Of a stretch of DNA of 38,599 bases, positions 7,964 through 16,695 are shown in pieces. The notes below the pieces were generated by a model. The model did no database searches and had not been told where the DNA came from. It saw only the letters and a program-made list of their open reading frames with translations. Numbering within the stretch: the stretch's first letter is position 1; each line of letters starts with the position of its first letter. The translations under genes were made by a program, and so were the position numbers. Source of the stretch: Salinisphaera hydrothermalis C41B8 (GTDB lineage: Bacteria > Pseudomonadota > Gammaproteobacteria > Nevskiales > Salinisphaeraceae); NCBI RefSeq assembly GCF_000732535.1, contig NZ_APNK01000034.1:1-38599 (forward strand), written 5' to 3'.

Positions 7964-8290
7964 TCAGCTCGCTCCCGGTTGGGCGCTGGTCCGCTTGAGC
8001 CCGATAATGCAGACCAGCAGCAGGGTGAGGAAGCCGTAGGTCGCCGGGTGCAGCGCCGTGCCGAGAACCGTGGCCTCCAGGATGACGGTGCCGACGGAGC
8101 CGAGCCCGATGAACAGGACGTAGACCGTGGTCGCCGGCAGATCGCGCGTGGCCCCCAGCGCCAGGGCGACGCTCGCCACGGCACAGGCCGCCGTGGCGAG
8201 CCATGCCCATGGCGAGGCGGCCAGCTTCAATCCGGCAATCCAGCCGATTTCGGTGCCGGCGCCCAGCGCCAGCCAGATCCATGCCCGCAT
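7964..8290 (-). CDS. Small multidrug resistance (SMR) family subunit A
   Basis: A 108-residue four-helix membrane protein beginning MRAWIWLALGAGTEIGWIAG, with the essential Glu in GTEIGW. The segment TTVYVLFIGLGSVGTVILEA is the SMR signature. The short C-terminal tail KRTSAQPGAS suggests one partner of an asymmetric pair. It is the first gene of a two-gene operon, the second starting one base after its stop. A TetR-type palindrome at 8305-8322 sits 15 bases before its start codon, so repression by the divergent regulator is likely. Confidence 0.9.
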   Translation of the reverse strand: MRAWIWLALGAGTEIGWIAGLKLAASPWAWLATAACAVASVALALGATRDLPATTVYVLFIGLGSVGTVILEATVLGTALHPATYGFLTLLLVCIIGLKRTSAQPGAS

Positions 8291-8304
8291 GATTCAACTT
8301 AATG

Positions 8305-8322
8305 CTAACGATCGGTCGTTAG
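8305..8322. promoter_or_regulatory. TetR-type operator between SMR pair and tetR
   Basis: CTAACGA-TCGG-TCGTTAG is a perfect 7-bp inverted repeat with a 4-base centre, closely matching the common TetR-family pattern (AACGA...TCGTT). It lies between the SMR start codon (8290) and the divergent regulator (8506), in the place expected for an operator controlling the pump genes. Confidence 0.8.
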
Positions 8323-8505
8323 TTTATCAGGAGAGCGCGGCTCGGGGTCAATAGCGGCAGGACGGACGGGCGCGAATGCGTTTATCCAGCGTCGCGGCGT
8401 GCTTTGTGTAGACTGATGTCCAGCATCTTTGCGCCGTTTCGGGTGGTTGCCCGGGTCGTTCGGCGCGGTTTCCAAATGCATATCAACCGGCTTCAGGGCC
8501 AGGCC

Positions 8506-9114
8506 ATGAGCACTCCGCCTGCATCGCAACCCACCGTCGAGCGCGTCTACGACATCGCGTTGTCGTTGTTTGCCCGCCACGGCTACGACGGCATGAGCCT
8601 GTCGCAGCTGGCCAGCGAGGTCGGTATCCAGAAGCCGTCGCTGTACAACCACATCGACAGCAAACAAGCGTTGTTCATGGCGTTGGTCGAACGCGTCGAG
8701 GGCGCGTTGTTCGATGCGCTCGACGCGAGCCTTGCCCGCCATGCCGGGGCCGATGTCCATACCCGGCTGTTCGAGCTGGTTTGCGATATGTCGCGCTTCA
8801 TCCTGGTCGAGGCGCAGGGTGTGTTCTACAAGCGCTATCTGTTGTTTCCGCCCGAGCCCTTGGCGGCCGATGTGCGGGCGGTTACCGGTCGCGGCGAAGC
8901 GCGTATCAATGCGGCGTTGCACGAAATCTATATCCAGGGGCAGCGCGAGGAAGTCTGGCCCGATCTGGGCGAGCGTGGCTTTCTCGACGCGTTTTATTGC
9001 CTGATGGACGGGCTGTTCAGCGAGCGCTTCATGTACTCGGTGGATGAATACGATCGGCGCGTCGCCTCGATCTGGCCGATTTTCTGGTCCGGACTGACGG
9101 CCGCTCGAGACTGA
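8506..9114 (+). CDS. TetR/AcrR family transcriptional regulator
   Basis: A 202-residue regulator. The N-terminal helix-turn-helix is clear: VERVYDIALSLFARHGYDGM, then LSQLASEVGIQKPSLYNHI and SKQALF. The C-terminal ligand domain (about residues 65-200) has no recognisable ligand signature. I chose the ATG at 8506, just ahead of the domain, over upstream starts from 8404 that add 34 residues of low similarity to anything. It is divergent from a paired SMR efflux operon with a palindromic operator between them, so it most likely represses that pump and is released by a pump substrate. Confidence 0.88.
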   Translation: MSTPPASQPTVERVYDIALSLFARHGYDGMSLSQLASEVGIQKPSLYNHIDSKQALFMALVERVEGALFDALDASLARHAGADVHTRLFELVCDMSRFILVEAQGVFYKRYLLFPPEPLAADVRAVTGRGEARINAALHEIYIQGQREEVWPDLGERGFLDAFYCLMDGLFSERFMYSVDEYDRRVASIWPIFWSGLTAARD

Positions 9115-9165
9115 TTCCCGCTTGCCAGCCTGTCGTGTGCCCAATCCACACGGTGCTTTACCCCA

Positions 9166-9188
9166 GAAATATTACAATATAACATTGC
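9166..9188. promoter_or_regulatory. Zur-box-like site before the TonB-dependent receptor
   Basis: GAAATATTACAATATAACAT followed by TGC matches the gammaproteobacterial Zur-box pattern GAAATGTTATANTATAACAT; the 15-base core at 9170-9184 agrees at 13 of 15 positions with TGTTATAATATAACA. It lies 28 bases before the receptor ATG. A zur gene and znuABC are in the same window, which supports the reading. Confidence 0.78.
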
Positions 9189-9215
9189 ATTTCTTTGGGG
9201 TTATCGGGGAGCGTT

Positions 9216-11420
9216 ATGTCCGAACGAAGCACGGTATCGATGGGGTCGATACTGGTATTGAATGCAATGTTATTACCTTCGGTATCGATGGCCGAAGCCA
9301 CGACCACGCATCAATCGGCGATCGCACCACCGGCGCCGGCCCAGGTCGCGAGCCCGTCTCATACGTCGATGAACAGGGCGCCGGCGGCTCGGCTGGATGA
9401 GGTTTCGGTCACCGGCGTGCCGATTCCCGGCAATCCGTTGTCGCAGGCGCCAGACGTGGATGTTGTGACGTCCAACGACATCGAGGCCAAGGGCGCGGCC
9501 AACCTCGGTCAGGCGCTCGACGATCTGGCCGGCGTGGATTCCATCAGTACCGGCAACACGGTCGGCAAGCCGGTGATCCGCGGGCTGTCGGGCGAGCGCG
9601 TGAAGATTTTGTCGAACGGCGTGGGCGTATCGAACCAGTCGTTCGGGGTGCGGCACATGCCGGTGACCGATCCGTTCCTGCTTGATCGGGTGGAAGTCGT
9701 ACGCGGCGCGTCGAGCGTGCTCTATGGCTCGAGCGCGCTGGGCGGCGCGATCAATCTGCTGCCGCCGAAAATCGCCTACGACAAGACCGCCCAAGGCGAG
9801 GTCATGGGACGTTACGACAGCAACAACCGCGAGTGGGACACGGGCATCAAGGCGACCGGCGGTAACGGTCGGTTCGGCTATGCCTTCGGCCTGATCCGGC
9901 GCGACGGCGGCGATATCCATACGCGGGACGAGCCGACCTATTTCCCGGGCCCCAAAGCGGCCGCCCACCCGGATGCTCCGGCTTATACCGGCCGGCTCAA
10001 ATACACCGACTTCAATCAGGTCAACGGCGATGTCGCGGTGGGCATGCACGACGACACGCTCGGCGACTGGACCCTGCGCTACACGCGCTGGAACGACGAG
10101 CACAACTTTCTACTGCCGCCGCCGGGCGGCATCAAACCGCCGAGCGCGGGCGCCGAAGGCGTCGGTCAATACATCGACGATCGCCAGGTGCAACTCGACG
10201 GCCGGTTCAACGCCGGCGGGATCACCTGGGAACCCAAGCTGATGTGGCAGAACAACCGGCGCCGCTCGAACGCTGCCGGCTACCCGCGCGATCTCGGCTT
10301 CGACGGCGATATCGATCTGCAGTTTAACCAGTACACCGCGCGCCTGGTGGGCCAGAACGGCCCGGCGTTTGGGCTGGACGGCGGCAAGATCGGCCTCGAA
10401 TACGTCAACAAGCAACAGGTCTCGCGCGGACACACCCAGCTCTCGCCGGGCGGCGAGGTGAACAACGCGGCCGTATTCGCCTTTCAGGAAAAGGATATCG
10501 GCAAGCTGACGCTGCAGGCTGGTGTGCGCTACGACTACCACGATGTCGAAGCATTGGCCGACAAGACCGCCAATCCGTCGGCCTCGGTCCGTGATGCCCA
10601 TAAACAGACCTATAACGTCGTCACTGGGTCGCTGGGGGCGGTCTATGCGTTCACCGATCATCTGTCGCTGGCGGCCAATGTCGGCCGCGGCTTCCGCGCG
10701 CCGACACTGTTCGAACTCTATGTCGCCGGCCAGCACGGCGGGGTCGCGGCCTATCAACGCGGCAACCCCGATCTCGATCCGGAAAAATCCATCGATACCT
10801 CGTTGTCGCTGCGCTGGCATTCGGACCGGCTACAGGCCAAGGCCACGGTCTATCGCAACCTGATCAACGACTACATCTATCTGCGCGATACCGGCCAGAC
10901 GATCGATGGCCTGCCGGTGCTGGACCATGAGCAGACCAATGCCGAGCTGTACGGCGCCGAGGCCTCGATCAAGGCCGATGTAACGTCGTGGCTGTCGGTG
11001 CATGCGGCCGGCGAGGTCGTGCGCGGCCGGCGGCGTGACAATCACGAAGCGCTGCCGTTGATTCCGGCCGACAACGTTCGTCTCGGTGCCCGTTTCACGC
11101 CGCACGGTAACGACTGGCCGCGCCAGACGTATGCCTCGGTCGACGTGCGCTACTACGACAGCCACAAGGCTGCCCCCGGCGACCCCTTCTCGCAGTTCGA
11201 CAACGCGCCGTTCGGCCGTGCGTCGACCTCGGGCTACGGCCTGGTCGATGTGGGCGCCGGCATCGCGCCGAAGATCCATGGCCAGGAAGTGCGTATCGAC
11301 CTGCGTATCAACAACCTGTTCGACAAGGCGTATCGCGGTTTTCTGGACACTTACAAAGGCTATGCGTTGTCACCTGGGCGCGATATTCGTCTGACCACAC
11401 GGATTCCCTTCGATCTGTGA
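9216..11420 (+). CDS. TonB-dependent outer-membrane receptor, probably for zinc (ZnuD-like)
   Basis: A 734-residue outer-membrane receptor. The signal peptide is SMGSILVLNAMLLPSVSMAE-like at the N-terminus. The plug domain (about residues 55-170) contains GKPVIRGLSGERVKILSNGV and DRVEVVRGASSVLYGSSALG. The barrel follows, ending in RINNLFDKAYRGFLDTYKG and RDIRLTTRIPFDL. ATG 9216 is preferred over a TTG at 9195 because a GGGGAG ribosome site precedes it. The plug resembles ZnuD-type zinc receptors, and a Zur-box-like site lies directly upstream, so import of zinc or a zinc chelate under zinc shortage is the best inference. No His-rich loop of the classic ZnuD kind is visible; a siderophore or other metal substrate remains possible. 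Confidence 0.88.
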   Translation: MSERSTVSMGSILVLNAMLLPSVSMAEATTTHQSAIAPPAPAQVASPSHTSMNRAPAARLDEVSVTGVPIPGNPLSQAPDVDVVTSNDIEAKGAANLGQALDDLAGVDSISTGNTVGKPVIRGLSGERVKILSNGVGVSNQSFGVRHMPVTDPFLLDRVEVVRGASSVLYGSSALGGAINLLPPKIAYDKTAQGEVMGRYDSNNREWDTGIKATGGNGRFGYAFGLIRRDGGDIHTRDEPTYFPGPKAAAHPDAPAYTGRLKYTDFNQVNGDVAVGMHDDTLGDWTLRYTRWNDEHNFLLPPPGGIKPPSAGAEGVGQYIDDRQVQLDGRFNAGGITWEPKLMWQNNRRRSNAAGYPRDLGFDGDIDLQFNQYTARLVGQNGPAFGLDGGKIGLEYVNKQQVSRGHTQLSPGGEVNNAAVFAFQEKDIGKLTLQAGVRYDYHDVEALADKTANPSASVRDAHKQTYNVVTGSLGAVYAFTDHLSLAANVGRGFRAPTLFELYVAGQHGGVAAYQRGNPDLDPEKSIDTSLSLRWHSDRLQAKATVYRNLINDYIYLRDTGQTIDGLPVLDHEQTNAELYGAEASIKADVTSWLSVHAAGEVVRGRRRDNHEALPLIPADNVRLGARFTPHGNDWPRQTYASVDVRYYDSHKAAPGDPFSQFDNAPFGRASTSGYGLVDVGAGIAPKIHGQEVRIDLRINNLFDKAYRGFLDTYKGYALSPGRDIRLTTRIPFDL

Positions 11421-11551
11421 GGCTTGAGCCGTTGTCGTCGCTTGGCCGACGGGGGGCAAACGATGCCCGAGCAGTAAACCTGTGGTCGCCGGACCGGGAA
11501 GGCACGGGCGGTATCGCCGGCCGACCCGGCCCGGTGCCTGGCCGACTTGGC

Positions 11552-11840
11552 CTAGGGCGTGTCGAGGTTTCGTGCGAGCGCCGCGTTGGCGTCCGCAAAT
11601 CGTGTCCGGCAAGGCGCGAGTCGCCGCGTCGTGGCGTGCCACGACCCAGACTCGCAACGCCGCCGGGCGCCCCTGGTTAATTTTTTATGGGCGGCCCAAC
11701 CCTTCGGGACAAGCGCTGTTTTGCGGCAATCCAGCGTTGTTGCTCTCTCGCGTAGGTCCACTACGCCGCGTTCGCTACGCCTCGTCTTGCCGCAAAACAG
11801 CGCTTGTCGCGGACTCGCACGAAACCCCAACACGCCCTAG
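11552..11840. repeat. MITE-like palindromic element, copy 2
   Basis: Same orientation as copy 1, with terminal inverted repeats CTAGGGCGTGTCGAGG... and ...CCAACACGCCCTAG. It is 16 bases longer: the right arm of the first internal hairpin (CGATTTGCG in copy 1) is replaced near 11671-11692 by an unrelated AT-rich piece containing GGTTAATTTTTTATGG. The third hairpin with TTGCCGCAAAACAGCGCTT is intact. It ends seven bases before the first Zur-box-like half-site of the next gene. The rest of the 11421-11551 gap shows nothing I recognise. Confidence 0.85.
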
Positions 11841-11846
11841 TCCAAA

Positions 11847-11878
11847 TGTTATAAAGCCAAATTTGATATGCTATATCA
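11847..11878. promoter_or_regulatory. Zur-box-like sites before the sterol-desaturase-family gene
   Basis: Two candidates overlap this short AT-rich stretch. TGTTATAAAG at 11847-11856 equals the left half of the znuA box at 17627. TGATAT-GCT-ATATCA at 11864-11878 is a perfect 6-bp palindrome matching 11 of 15 positions of the Zur core. The gene starts at 11910. Weaker than the receptor and znuA sites. Confidence 0.5.
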
Positions 11879-11909
11879 TACGATTTCTGGCGTAGCTGCG
11901 GGAGATGTC

Positions 11910-12767
11910 ATGTCAGCTTACGAGGGGCTCATCGCGGTGCTCGTGCTGGGTCTGTCCATCGTCATGGGTCTGGAAATCGTCAGGCCGTACCGTAAGCGCG
12001 GCGGCATTCGCTGGCCGAACATTCTTCTCGGCGCGATCAGTCACGTCATTGAAAAACTGGTGCTGCCGGTCGGGCTCGGCGCGATCGCCATGCATTGGCC
12101 ATACGGGTTGCTGCATGCGTTGACGCTGCCGGCGGCCGGAGCCGTAGTCGCCGGGGTGCTGCTGCTCGATGCGGTCAAATACGGTCAGCACGTTCTGTTC
12201 CACAAGGTTTATTTCTTCTGGCGTTTCCATCGTGTGCATCACAGCGATCATGCGATCGATGCGAGCACCGCGCTGCGCATGCACCCCGGCCAGGCCCTGG
12301 TCGGGATGGGGGTCTCGCTGTCGGCTGTGCTCGCTCTCGGCCTGCCGATGCTGTCGGTCCTGATCTTCGCGCTGTTGCACGAGATCGTGCTGCTGTTCAC
12401 GCACGCCAATCTCGGTATCAGCCGGAATATCGATCGTATGCTGCGATGCGTCGTGGTGTCGCCGCGCATGCACTGGATTCACCATTCCTCGGAGGCGCCG
12501 CGCGAGCACGATCACAACTACGGCATCTGTTTTCCGTTCTGGGATTGGCTGTTTGGCACTTATATCGCCGAATCCCGGGCCGGCGAGGATGGTTTCGCCT
12601 TCGGCGTGGATGGTCAGCCGGTCAGGGTGGAACGTCTGGGGGATCTGTTGTGGTTGCCGGTGAGTTGGCGCCAGCCCATGGTCTCGAACCGGTCTGGCCC
12701 GACGGACGGACGCGACCGGAGCGCTCGTGGGGCCGAGGGCGGACCCAACGGGCCGGACCGGCGTTAA
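11910..12767 (+). CDS. Sterol desaturase / fatty acid hydroxylase family membrane protein
   Basis: A 285-residue integral-membrane protein with the eight-histidine di-iron pattern: WRFHRVHHSDHAID, MHWIHHSSE and EHDHNYGICFPFWDWLFGTY. Members hydroxylate or desaturate lipids using oxygen and a di-iron centre. ATG 11910 follows a GGGAGAT ribosome site; an in-frame start at 11868 lies in the putative regulator site. The C-terminal 25 residues are hydrophilic and Gly/Arg-rich and may be disordered. It follows a TonB receptor and has Zur-box-like sequences upstream, so it may respond to zinc shortage. Substrate cannot be told from sequence. Confidence 0.85.
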   Translation: MSAYEGLIAVLVLGLSIVMGLEIVRPYRKRGGIRWPNILLGAISHVIEKLVLPVGLGAIAMHWPYGLLHALTLPAAGAVVAGVLLLDAVKYGQHVLFHKVYFFWRFHRVHHSDHAIDASTALRMHPGQALVGMGVSLSAVLALGLPMLSVLIFALLHEIVLLFTHANLGISRNIDRMLRCVVVSPRMHWIHHSSEAPREHDHNYGICFPFWDWLFGTYIAESRAGEDGFAFGVDGQPVRVERLGDLLWLPVSWRQPMVSNRSGPTDGRDRSARGAEGGPNGPDRR

Positions 12768-12771
12768 TCGC

Positions 12772-13170
12772 ATGCTCCGGTCACGCCGTACTTCGGGTTT
12801 CTGCGTTTCCGTGGCGGCCGCTGTCGGTCTGTCTGCAGCGATAGTGATGTCGGCGCCAGCGCACGCCGAACTATCGAGCGGCGATCTATGCACTGTCGCG
12901 GCATCGCCACAGAACGCCAGGACGATATCTCGACTCGTCTATTCGGGCGTCGATCGGCGCGTGGCCGACTTCGCGATCGGTAGCGGACTGCTCTCCGGCA
13001 TGTTCCGGACCGGCAATGACACCTCGATATCGGCTGCGCGGATTCTGGATATTGCCCAGGCGATGACGCATGCCTTCTACGCCGATCCGAAACGCGGTCG
13101 CTCAATCCAGTCTAGACGAGCCGAAATGAAAAACGACTGTCTTCAAGTCATGAAAAGCATCGTCAGGTGA
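12772..13170 (+). CDS. Small secreted protein of unknown function
   Basis: A 132-residue protein with a good Sec signal peptide: a basic start MLRSRRTSG, a hydrophobic core VAAAVGLSAAIVMS and a cleavage site after APAHA. The mature part of about 100 residues has two cysteines (GDLCTVA and KNDCLQV) that could form a disulfide in the periplasm. I recognise no family. It starts four bases after the stop of the desaturase-family gene and may be co-transcribed with it; this is the only functional hint. Confidence 0.65.
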   Translation: MLRSRRTSGFCVSVAAAVGLSAAIVMSAPAHAELSSGDLCTVAASPQNARTISRLVYSGVDRRVADFAIGSGLLSGMFRTGNDTSISAARILDIAQAMTHAFYADPKRGRSIQSRRAEMKNDCLQVMKSIVR

Positions 13171-13349
13171 ATGACGCCGGGACTGGATCACAGGTGCTGT
13201 GGATAACGGTTCGCCGGTTGACCGGCGTATTGGCAGGTGGCCCGGCCGCTGTTTTGTGAGGATGGATCGGCGCGCCGAGTCGATGCGCTTTGCAAATGTC
13301 CGATAAGCGGGAGGCCGTTCGATGTCTTCGCGGTCAATTTGACAGAGCA

Positions 13350-14819
13350 ATGAAACAAAACAATCGGCCATTCGATCAATGTTTCCGTCGGTTGACCGGG
13401 GCACGGGCGCCCCGGCCCGAAGTCACGGCTGCTATCGCCGGGGTTAAAAGCCGATGCAACGGCCGTCTGATACAGCGGGTGAGCGTCTTGCTGGCATCGC
13501 TCGCCTGTACGACGGTGGCCCTGGCCGGGCCGATGCTGCCGCGCCCCCCAATTCATCCACAGGCTTGGCAACGGATTACGGTACGAGCCGGGGATACACT
13601 GTCCGGGTTGCTGCAACGCCGCGGAATCGATGCCGATGCCGTGCTGCGAGCCCGAGGCATCGGGCCATATCGGTCCGATCTGAATCATATCCAGCCGGGC
13701 CAGACGCTCGAACTGGATCAGGCATCCAGCGGCCAGTTGCTACAACTGCGCTACCCGCTCGGCACGTTGCGTACGTTGATCGTTCAGCCGGGCCAGGGCC
13801 CGGGTTTACGGGCGTCTATCGACCAGCTCCCCGCGACCCGGCGCCAGGTATTGCTAAGTGGGCGCATACACCACTCCTTGTCGCAGTCGTTGTCGGGGGC
13901 CGGCGCGCCGCCATCGGTTATTCGTCAAGTCATCAAGATCTATCACTCGCGCGTGCATCTGAAGCACGATATTCGGCCCGGCGGCCGCTTCAGTCTCCTG
14001 TATCGGGTTGTCGATCACGACGGTAGACGCATCAAGGTAGGGCCGGTCGAAGCGGTATCTCTGACGACGGCCGGACACCAGTGGGGCGCGTACCGGGCCA
14101 TCGGCGCCGACCAGAAAGCCCATTACTACAATGCCAAAGGTCAGTCGTACGAGCCGACGATTTCCCGGCACCCGGTGGACTACACGCGCATCAGCTCGGG
14201 CTTCAGCCTGCATCGGATGGATCCGGCCGTTCATTTCGTCCATCCCCATTACGGGGTAGACATGGCGGCGCCGTTGGGCACGCCGGTCCATGCGGCCGGC
14301 GCAGGCCGGATCACGTTCGTCGGTTGGGAGCGGGGCTATGGCCGTCTCGTCAAGATGCAGAATATGGATGGCTATGCGACCCGGTACGCGCATCTTCATA
14401 GCTTCGCCAAGGGACTGCACGTCGGCGAGCGGGTCGCGCGCGGTCAGTTGCTGGGTACCGTCGGGAATACCGGCTGGTCCACCGGGCCGCATTTGCTGTT
14501 CGAAATTCGCAAGAACGGCGTGCCGCATAACCCGATGACTATGGCGTTACCGCATGCCAGGTCGCTCAAGGGCTCGCGCCTGGCGCAATTCCAAACCCGC
14601 GTCGCACGGCTACACCAACTGCTGAACACTCCTGCCAGCGGCCCGGATCACCGTCAAAGCTGGGTCTCATCGCCGATATGCAGCGATTGGCTGAAGCTGG
14701 CCGCGCGGCTGACCCGGAACCCGGCCGGGCGTAGTCAGCAGGCGGCTCTCGATCGATTATCCTGCATTGGACACAATGGCGGAGTCGCACAACCCCAGAT
14801 ACTGGCGTCGGAAAGCTGA
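13350..14819 (+). CDS. LysM / M23-type peptidase-like protein, MepM-related, with an altered zinc site
   Basis: About 489 residues. A hydrophobic export segment (VSVLLASLACTTVALAGP) is followed by a LysM-like domain starting ITVRAGDTLSGLLQRRGIDA, a middle domain, and a C-terminal M23 domain with HYGVDMAAPLGTPVHA, YAHLHSF and TGPHLLFEIRKNG. The overall plan resembles MepM, a murein endopeptidase whose gene lies beside znu genes in enterobacteria, as here. In the final motif, where active M23 enzymes have HLH, the codon at 14496-14498 is CTG, so a zinc-ligand His is Leu. It could be inactive, or an activator like EnvC/NlpD. About 80 residues after the domain show no known fold. The start is uncertain (ATG 13296 is an alternative). 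Confidence 0.8.
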   Translation: MKQNNRPFDQCFRRLTGARAPRPEVTAAIAGVKSRCNGRLIQRVSVLLASLACTTVALAGPMLPRPPIHPQAWQRITVRAGDTLSGLLQRRGIDADAVLRARGIGPYRSDLNHIQPGQTLELDQASSGQLLQLRYPLGTLRTLIVQPGQGPGLRASIDQLPATRRQVLLSGRIHHSLSQSLSGAGAPPSVIRQVIKIYHSRVHLKHDIRPGGRFSLLYRVVDHDGRRIKVGPVEAVSLTTAGHQWGAYRAIGADQKAHYYNAKGQSYEPTISRHPVDYTRISSGFSLHRMDPAVHFVHPHYGVDMAAPLGTPVHAAGAGRITFVGWERGYGRLVKMQNMDGYATRYAHLHSFAKGLHVGERVARGQLLGTVGNTGWSTGPHLLFEIRKNGVPHNPMTMALPHARSLKGSRLAQFQTRVARLHQLLNTPASGPDHRQSWVSSPICSDWLKLAARLTRNPAGRSQQAALDRLSCIGHNGGVAQPQILASES

Positions 14820-14998
14820 CCCCGGTAGCGGGCGAGTTTTGGCGACTTCGATGGCCCAAACAGGGCATGGCGCTGCCGAAACTGGGAGCTTGGGTTCGCC
14901 GATTTCACGGGTACGCCGAGAGCGGTTGACCCTTCGACACGCGGACTCTGCAGGCGCCATACGGTGGCATCGGTCGTAACGACACGCCGGGGAAGGGG

Positions 14999-15844
14999 CT
15001 AGGTGCCCGGTTTGGTGGGCCCGGCGAGAGCATGCGGGAGCCGCCATGAATGCGTCGTCAGCCAGGCCAGTGCGTACACCGCGAAGCTGGCGCCAGCGAT
15101 CGCCGAGGAGGCCGGGAGGTCGATGTAATAGGAAGCGATGATGCCGCTCCAGGTTTCGGCCAGTGCCAGCCCCACGGTCAGTGCGAGCCCGCTGGCGACC
15201 CGCTTCGTCCAGGCCTGGGCGGCAGCCGCCGGGCCGATGAAGATGGCAAAGCTCAGCAGTGCGCCGATCACCGGCACCGCCACCGCGGCCATGGCCGCCA
15301 GCAGCAACAGAAACAGCAGGCCGACCCGGGCGACCGGAATGCCGCGGGCGCGTGCCGCGCCGGGGTTAAGGCTGGCAAAACGCAGCGGCCGGAACAGGAT
15401 CGTCAGCGCCGCGAGCACGGCCAGCGAAACGCCGGCGGTGGTCGCGAGCTGCACGCCGTTTACACCGTACAGACTGCCGAACAGGATGCCGATCGCCGCA
15501 TTGGCGTTCGCGCTGTACAGATTCACGAACAGAATCCCGAGCCCCAGCGAGAACATCAGAATCATGCCGACCGAGACATCGCGCTCGCCGAGCTCGCTGC
15601 CGCCCATATGCATGACCGCCGCAGCGCCGAAGACGAACACAAAAAGGCCCAGCATCGGGTCGACGCCGAGCAGCGAGGCACCGGCCGCCCCCGCGAAGCC
15701 GACGTTGGCCAGCGCATGCGACGCGAATGCCTGTCGGCGCAGCACCACGAAATAGCCGATCGCCGACCCGGCGATAGCGACACAGGTGCCGGCGGCGAAG
15801 GCATGGCGCATGAACGCCATATCCAGAAACGCCGGCCAGATCAT
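14999..15844 (-). CDS. znuB: Zinc ABC transporter permease ZnuB
   Basis: A 281-residue inner-membrane permease of the ABC-3 (metal) family. It begins MIWPAFLDMAFMRHAF and has about eight hydrophobic helices. Family motifs are FVVLRRQAFASHALANVGFA and GMILMFSLGLGILFV, and a C-terminal VPVIGALLSFAIFIGPAAAA. The ATG at 15844 overlaps the znuC stop by four bases, the normal arrangement of this operon. It is the last gene of znuA-znuC-znuB; the 179-base gap beyond it shows no clear terminator. Manganese or iron permeases share the family, but the Zur-type site before znuA favours zinc. Confidence 0.9.
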   Translation of the reverse strand: MIWPAFLDMAFMRHAFAAGTCVAIAGSAIGYFVVLRRQAFASHALANVGFAGAAGASLLGVDPMLGLFVFVFGAAAVMHMGGSELGERDVSVGMILMFSLGLGILFVNLYSANANAAIGILFGSLYGVNGVQLATTAGVSLAVLAALTILFRPLRFASLNPGAARARGIPVARVGLLFLLLLAAMAAVAVPVIGALLSFAIFIGPAAAAQAWTKRVASGLALTVGLALAETWSGIIASYYIDLPASSAIAGASFAVYALAWLTTHSWRLPHALAGPTKPGT

Positions 15845-16695
15845 GCCCGTCGCCGCAGCGGCGCCTCGGCCGGCGCGGCGCAATCGCAGTCCGCCCGGGC
15901 GCAGTTTGCGCTCGGCGCGTCGTCGCGTGTTACGAACAGCCGGCCACGATCGCGGACCACGCGCATGGGTACTCCATAGAGCTGCGTCAGCCCGGCGTCG
16001 GTTACCACCTCGTCGATGGGGCCGATACGCCCGCTACCGCCGGCCAGATACAGTACCCGGTCGGCCACCGCGGCGATCGGGTTCACGTCGTGGGTGGAAA
16101 ACAGCACAGCGATACCGAGTTCGGCGCGCAGCCGGTCGGCGAGCGCGACCACCTGGTTCTGGGCCCCGGGGTCGAGCTGGGCCAGCGGTTCATCCATGAA
16201 CAGCAGCCGCGGCGAATTGACCAACGCCTGGGCGATCACCAGCCGCTGGCGCTGGCCCCCCGACAGACTGTTCAGGCGGCGCTCGGCCAATGCCGTCGCG
16301 TCGACCAGCGCCAATGTAGTATCCACGGCGCGCGCGGCTTCGCGCCAGCGCCAGACAGGTCCCCAGCGATGGCTCTGATAGGCGGCGGCGACGAATTCCC
16401 GGCCGCTGAATTGGCCGTCGTGGGTCAGGCGTGCGCTCTGCGGCACATAGGCCACCTGGCAGCGGGCCGCATGCGGCTCGCTGCCGAGCACCTGGATGTG
16501 GCCCGCGCTCGGCCGCACGAGGCCCAGCAAAGTTTCGAACAGCGTGGTCTTGCCACAGCCGTTCGACCCGGCCAGCGCGGTGAAGCTGGCCGGCGCGAGG
16601 TCGAAATCCAGTCCGGCGAAGGCGGGCTCGCGGCTCTTGCCGGCCGTCAGCCCTCGCGCCCAGACGACGCTATCATTCGGGGTCGTAGCGCTCAT
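15841..16695 (-). CDS. znuC: Zinc ABC transporter ATP-binding protein ZnuC
   Basis: A 284-residue cytoplasmic ATPase driving metal import. Walker A is GSNGCGKTT, the signature LSGGQRQRLVIAQAL, Walker B LLFMDEP and the switch His STHD. The C-terminal tail holds a small cysteine cluster (NCARADCDCAA), not part of the ATPase fold and perhaps metal-related. The start at 16695 overlaps the znuA stop (ATGA); its own stop overlaps znuB in the same way, so the three are tightly coupled. Longer starts upstream would run into znuA. Confidence 0.9.
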   Translation of the reverse strand: MSATTPNDSVVWARGLTAGKSREPAFAGLDFDLAPASFTALAGSNGCGKTTLFETLLGLVRPSAGHIQVLGSEPHAARCQVAYVPQSARLTHDGQFSGREFVAAAYQSHRWGPVWRWREAARAVDTTLALVDATALAERRLNSLSGGQRQRLVIAQALVNSPRLLFMDEPLAQLDPGAQNQVVALADRLRAELGIAVLFSTHDVNPIAAVADRVLYLAGGSGRIGPIDEVVTDAGLTQLYGVPMRVVRDRGRLFVTRDDAPSANCARADCDCAAPAEAPLRRRA

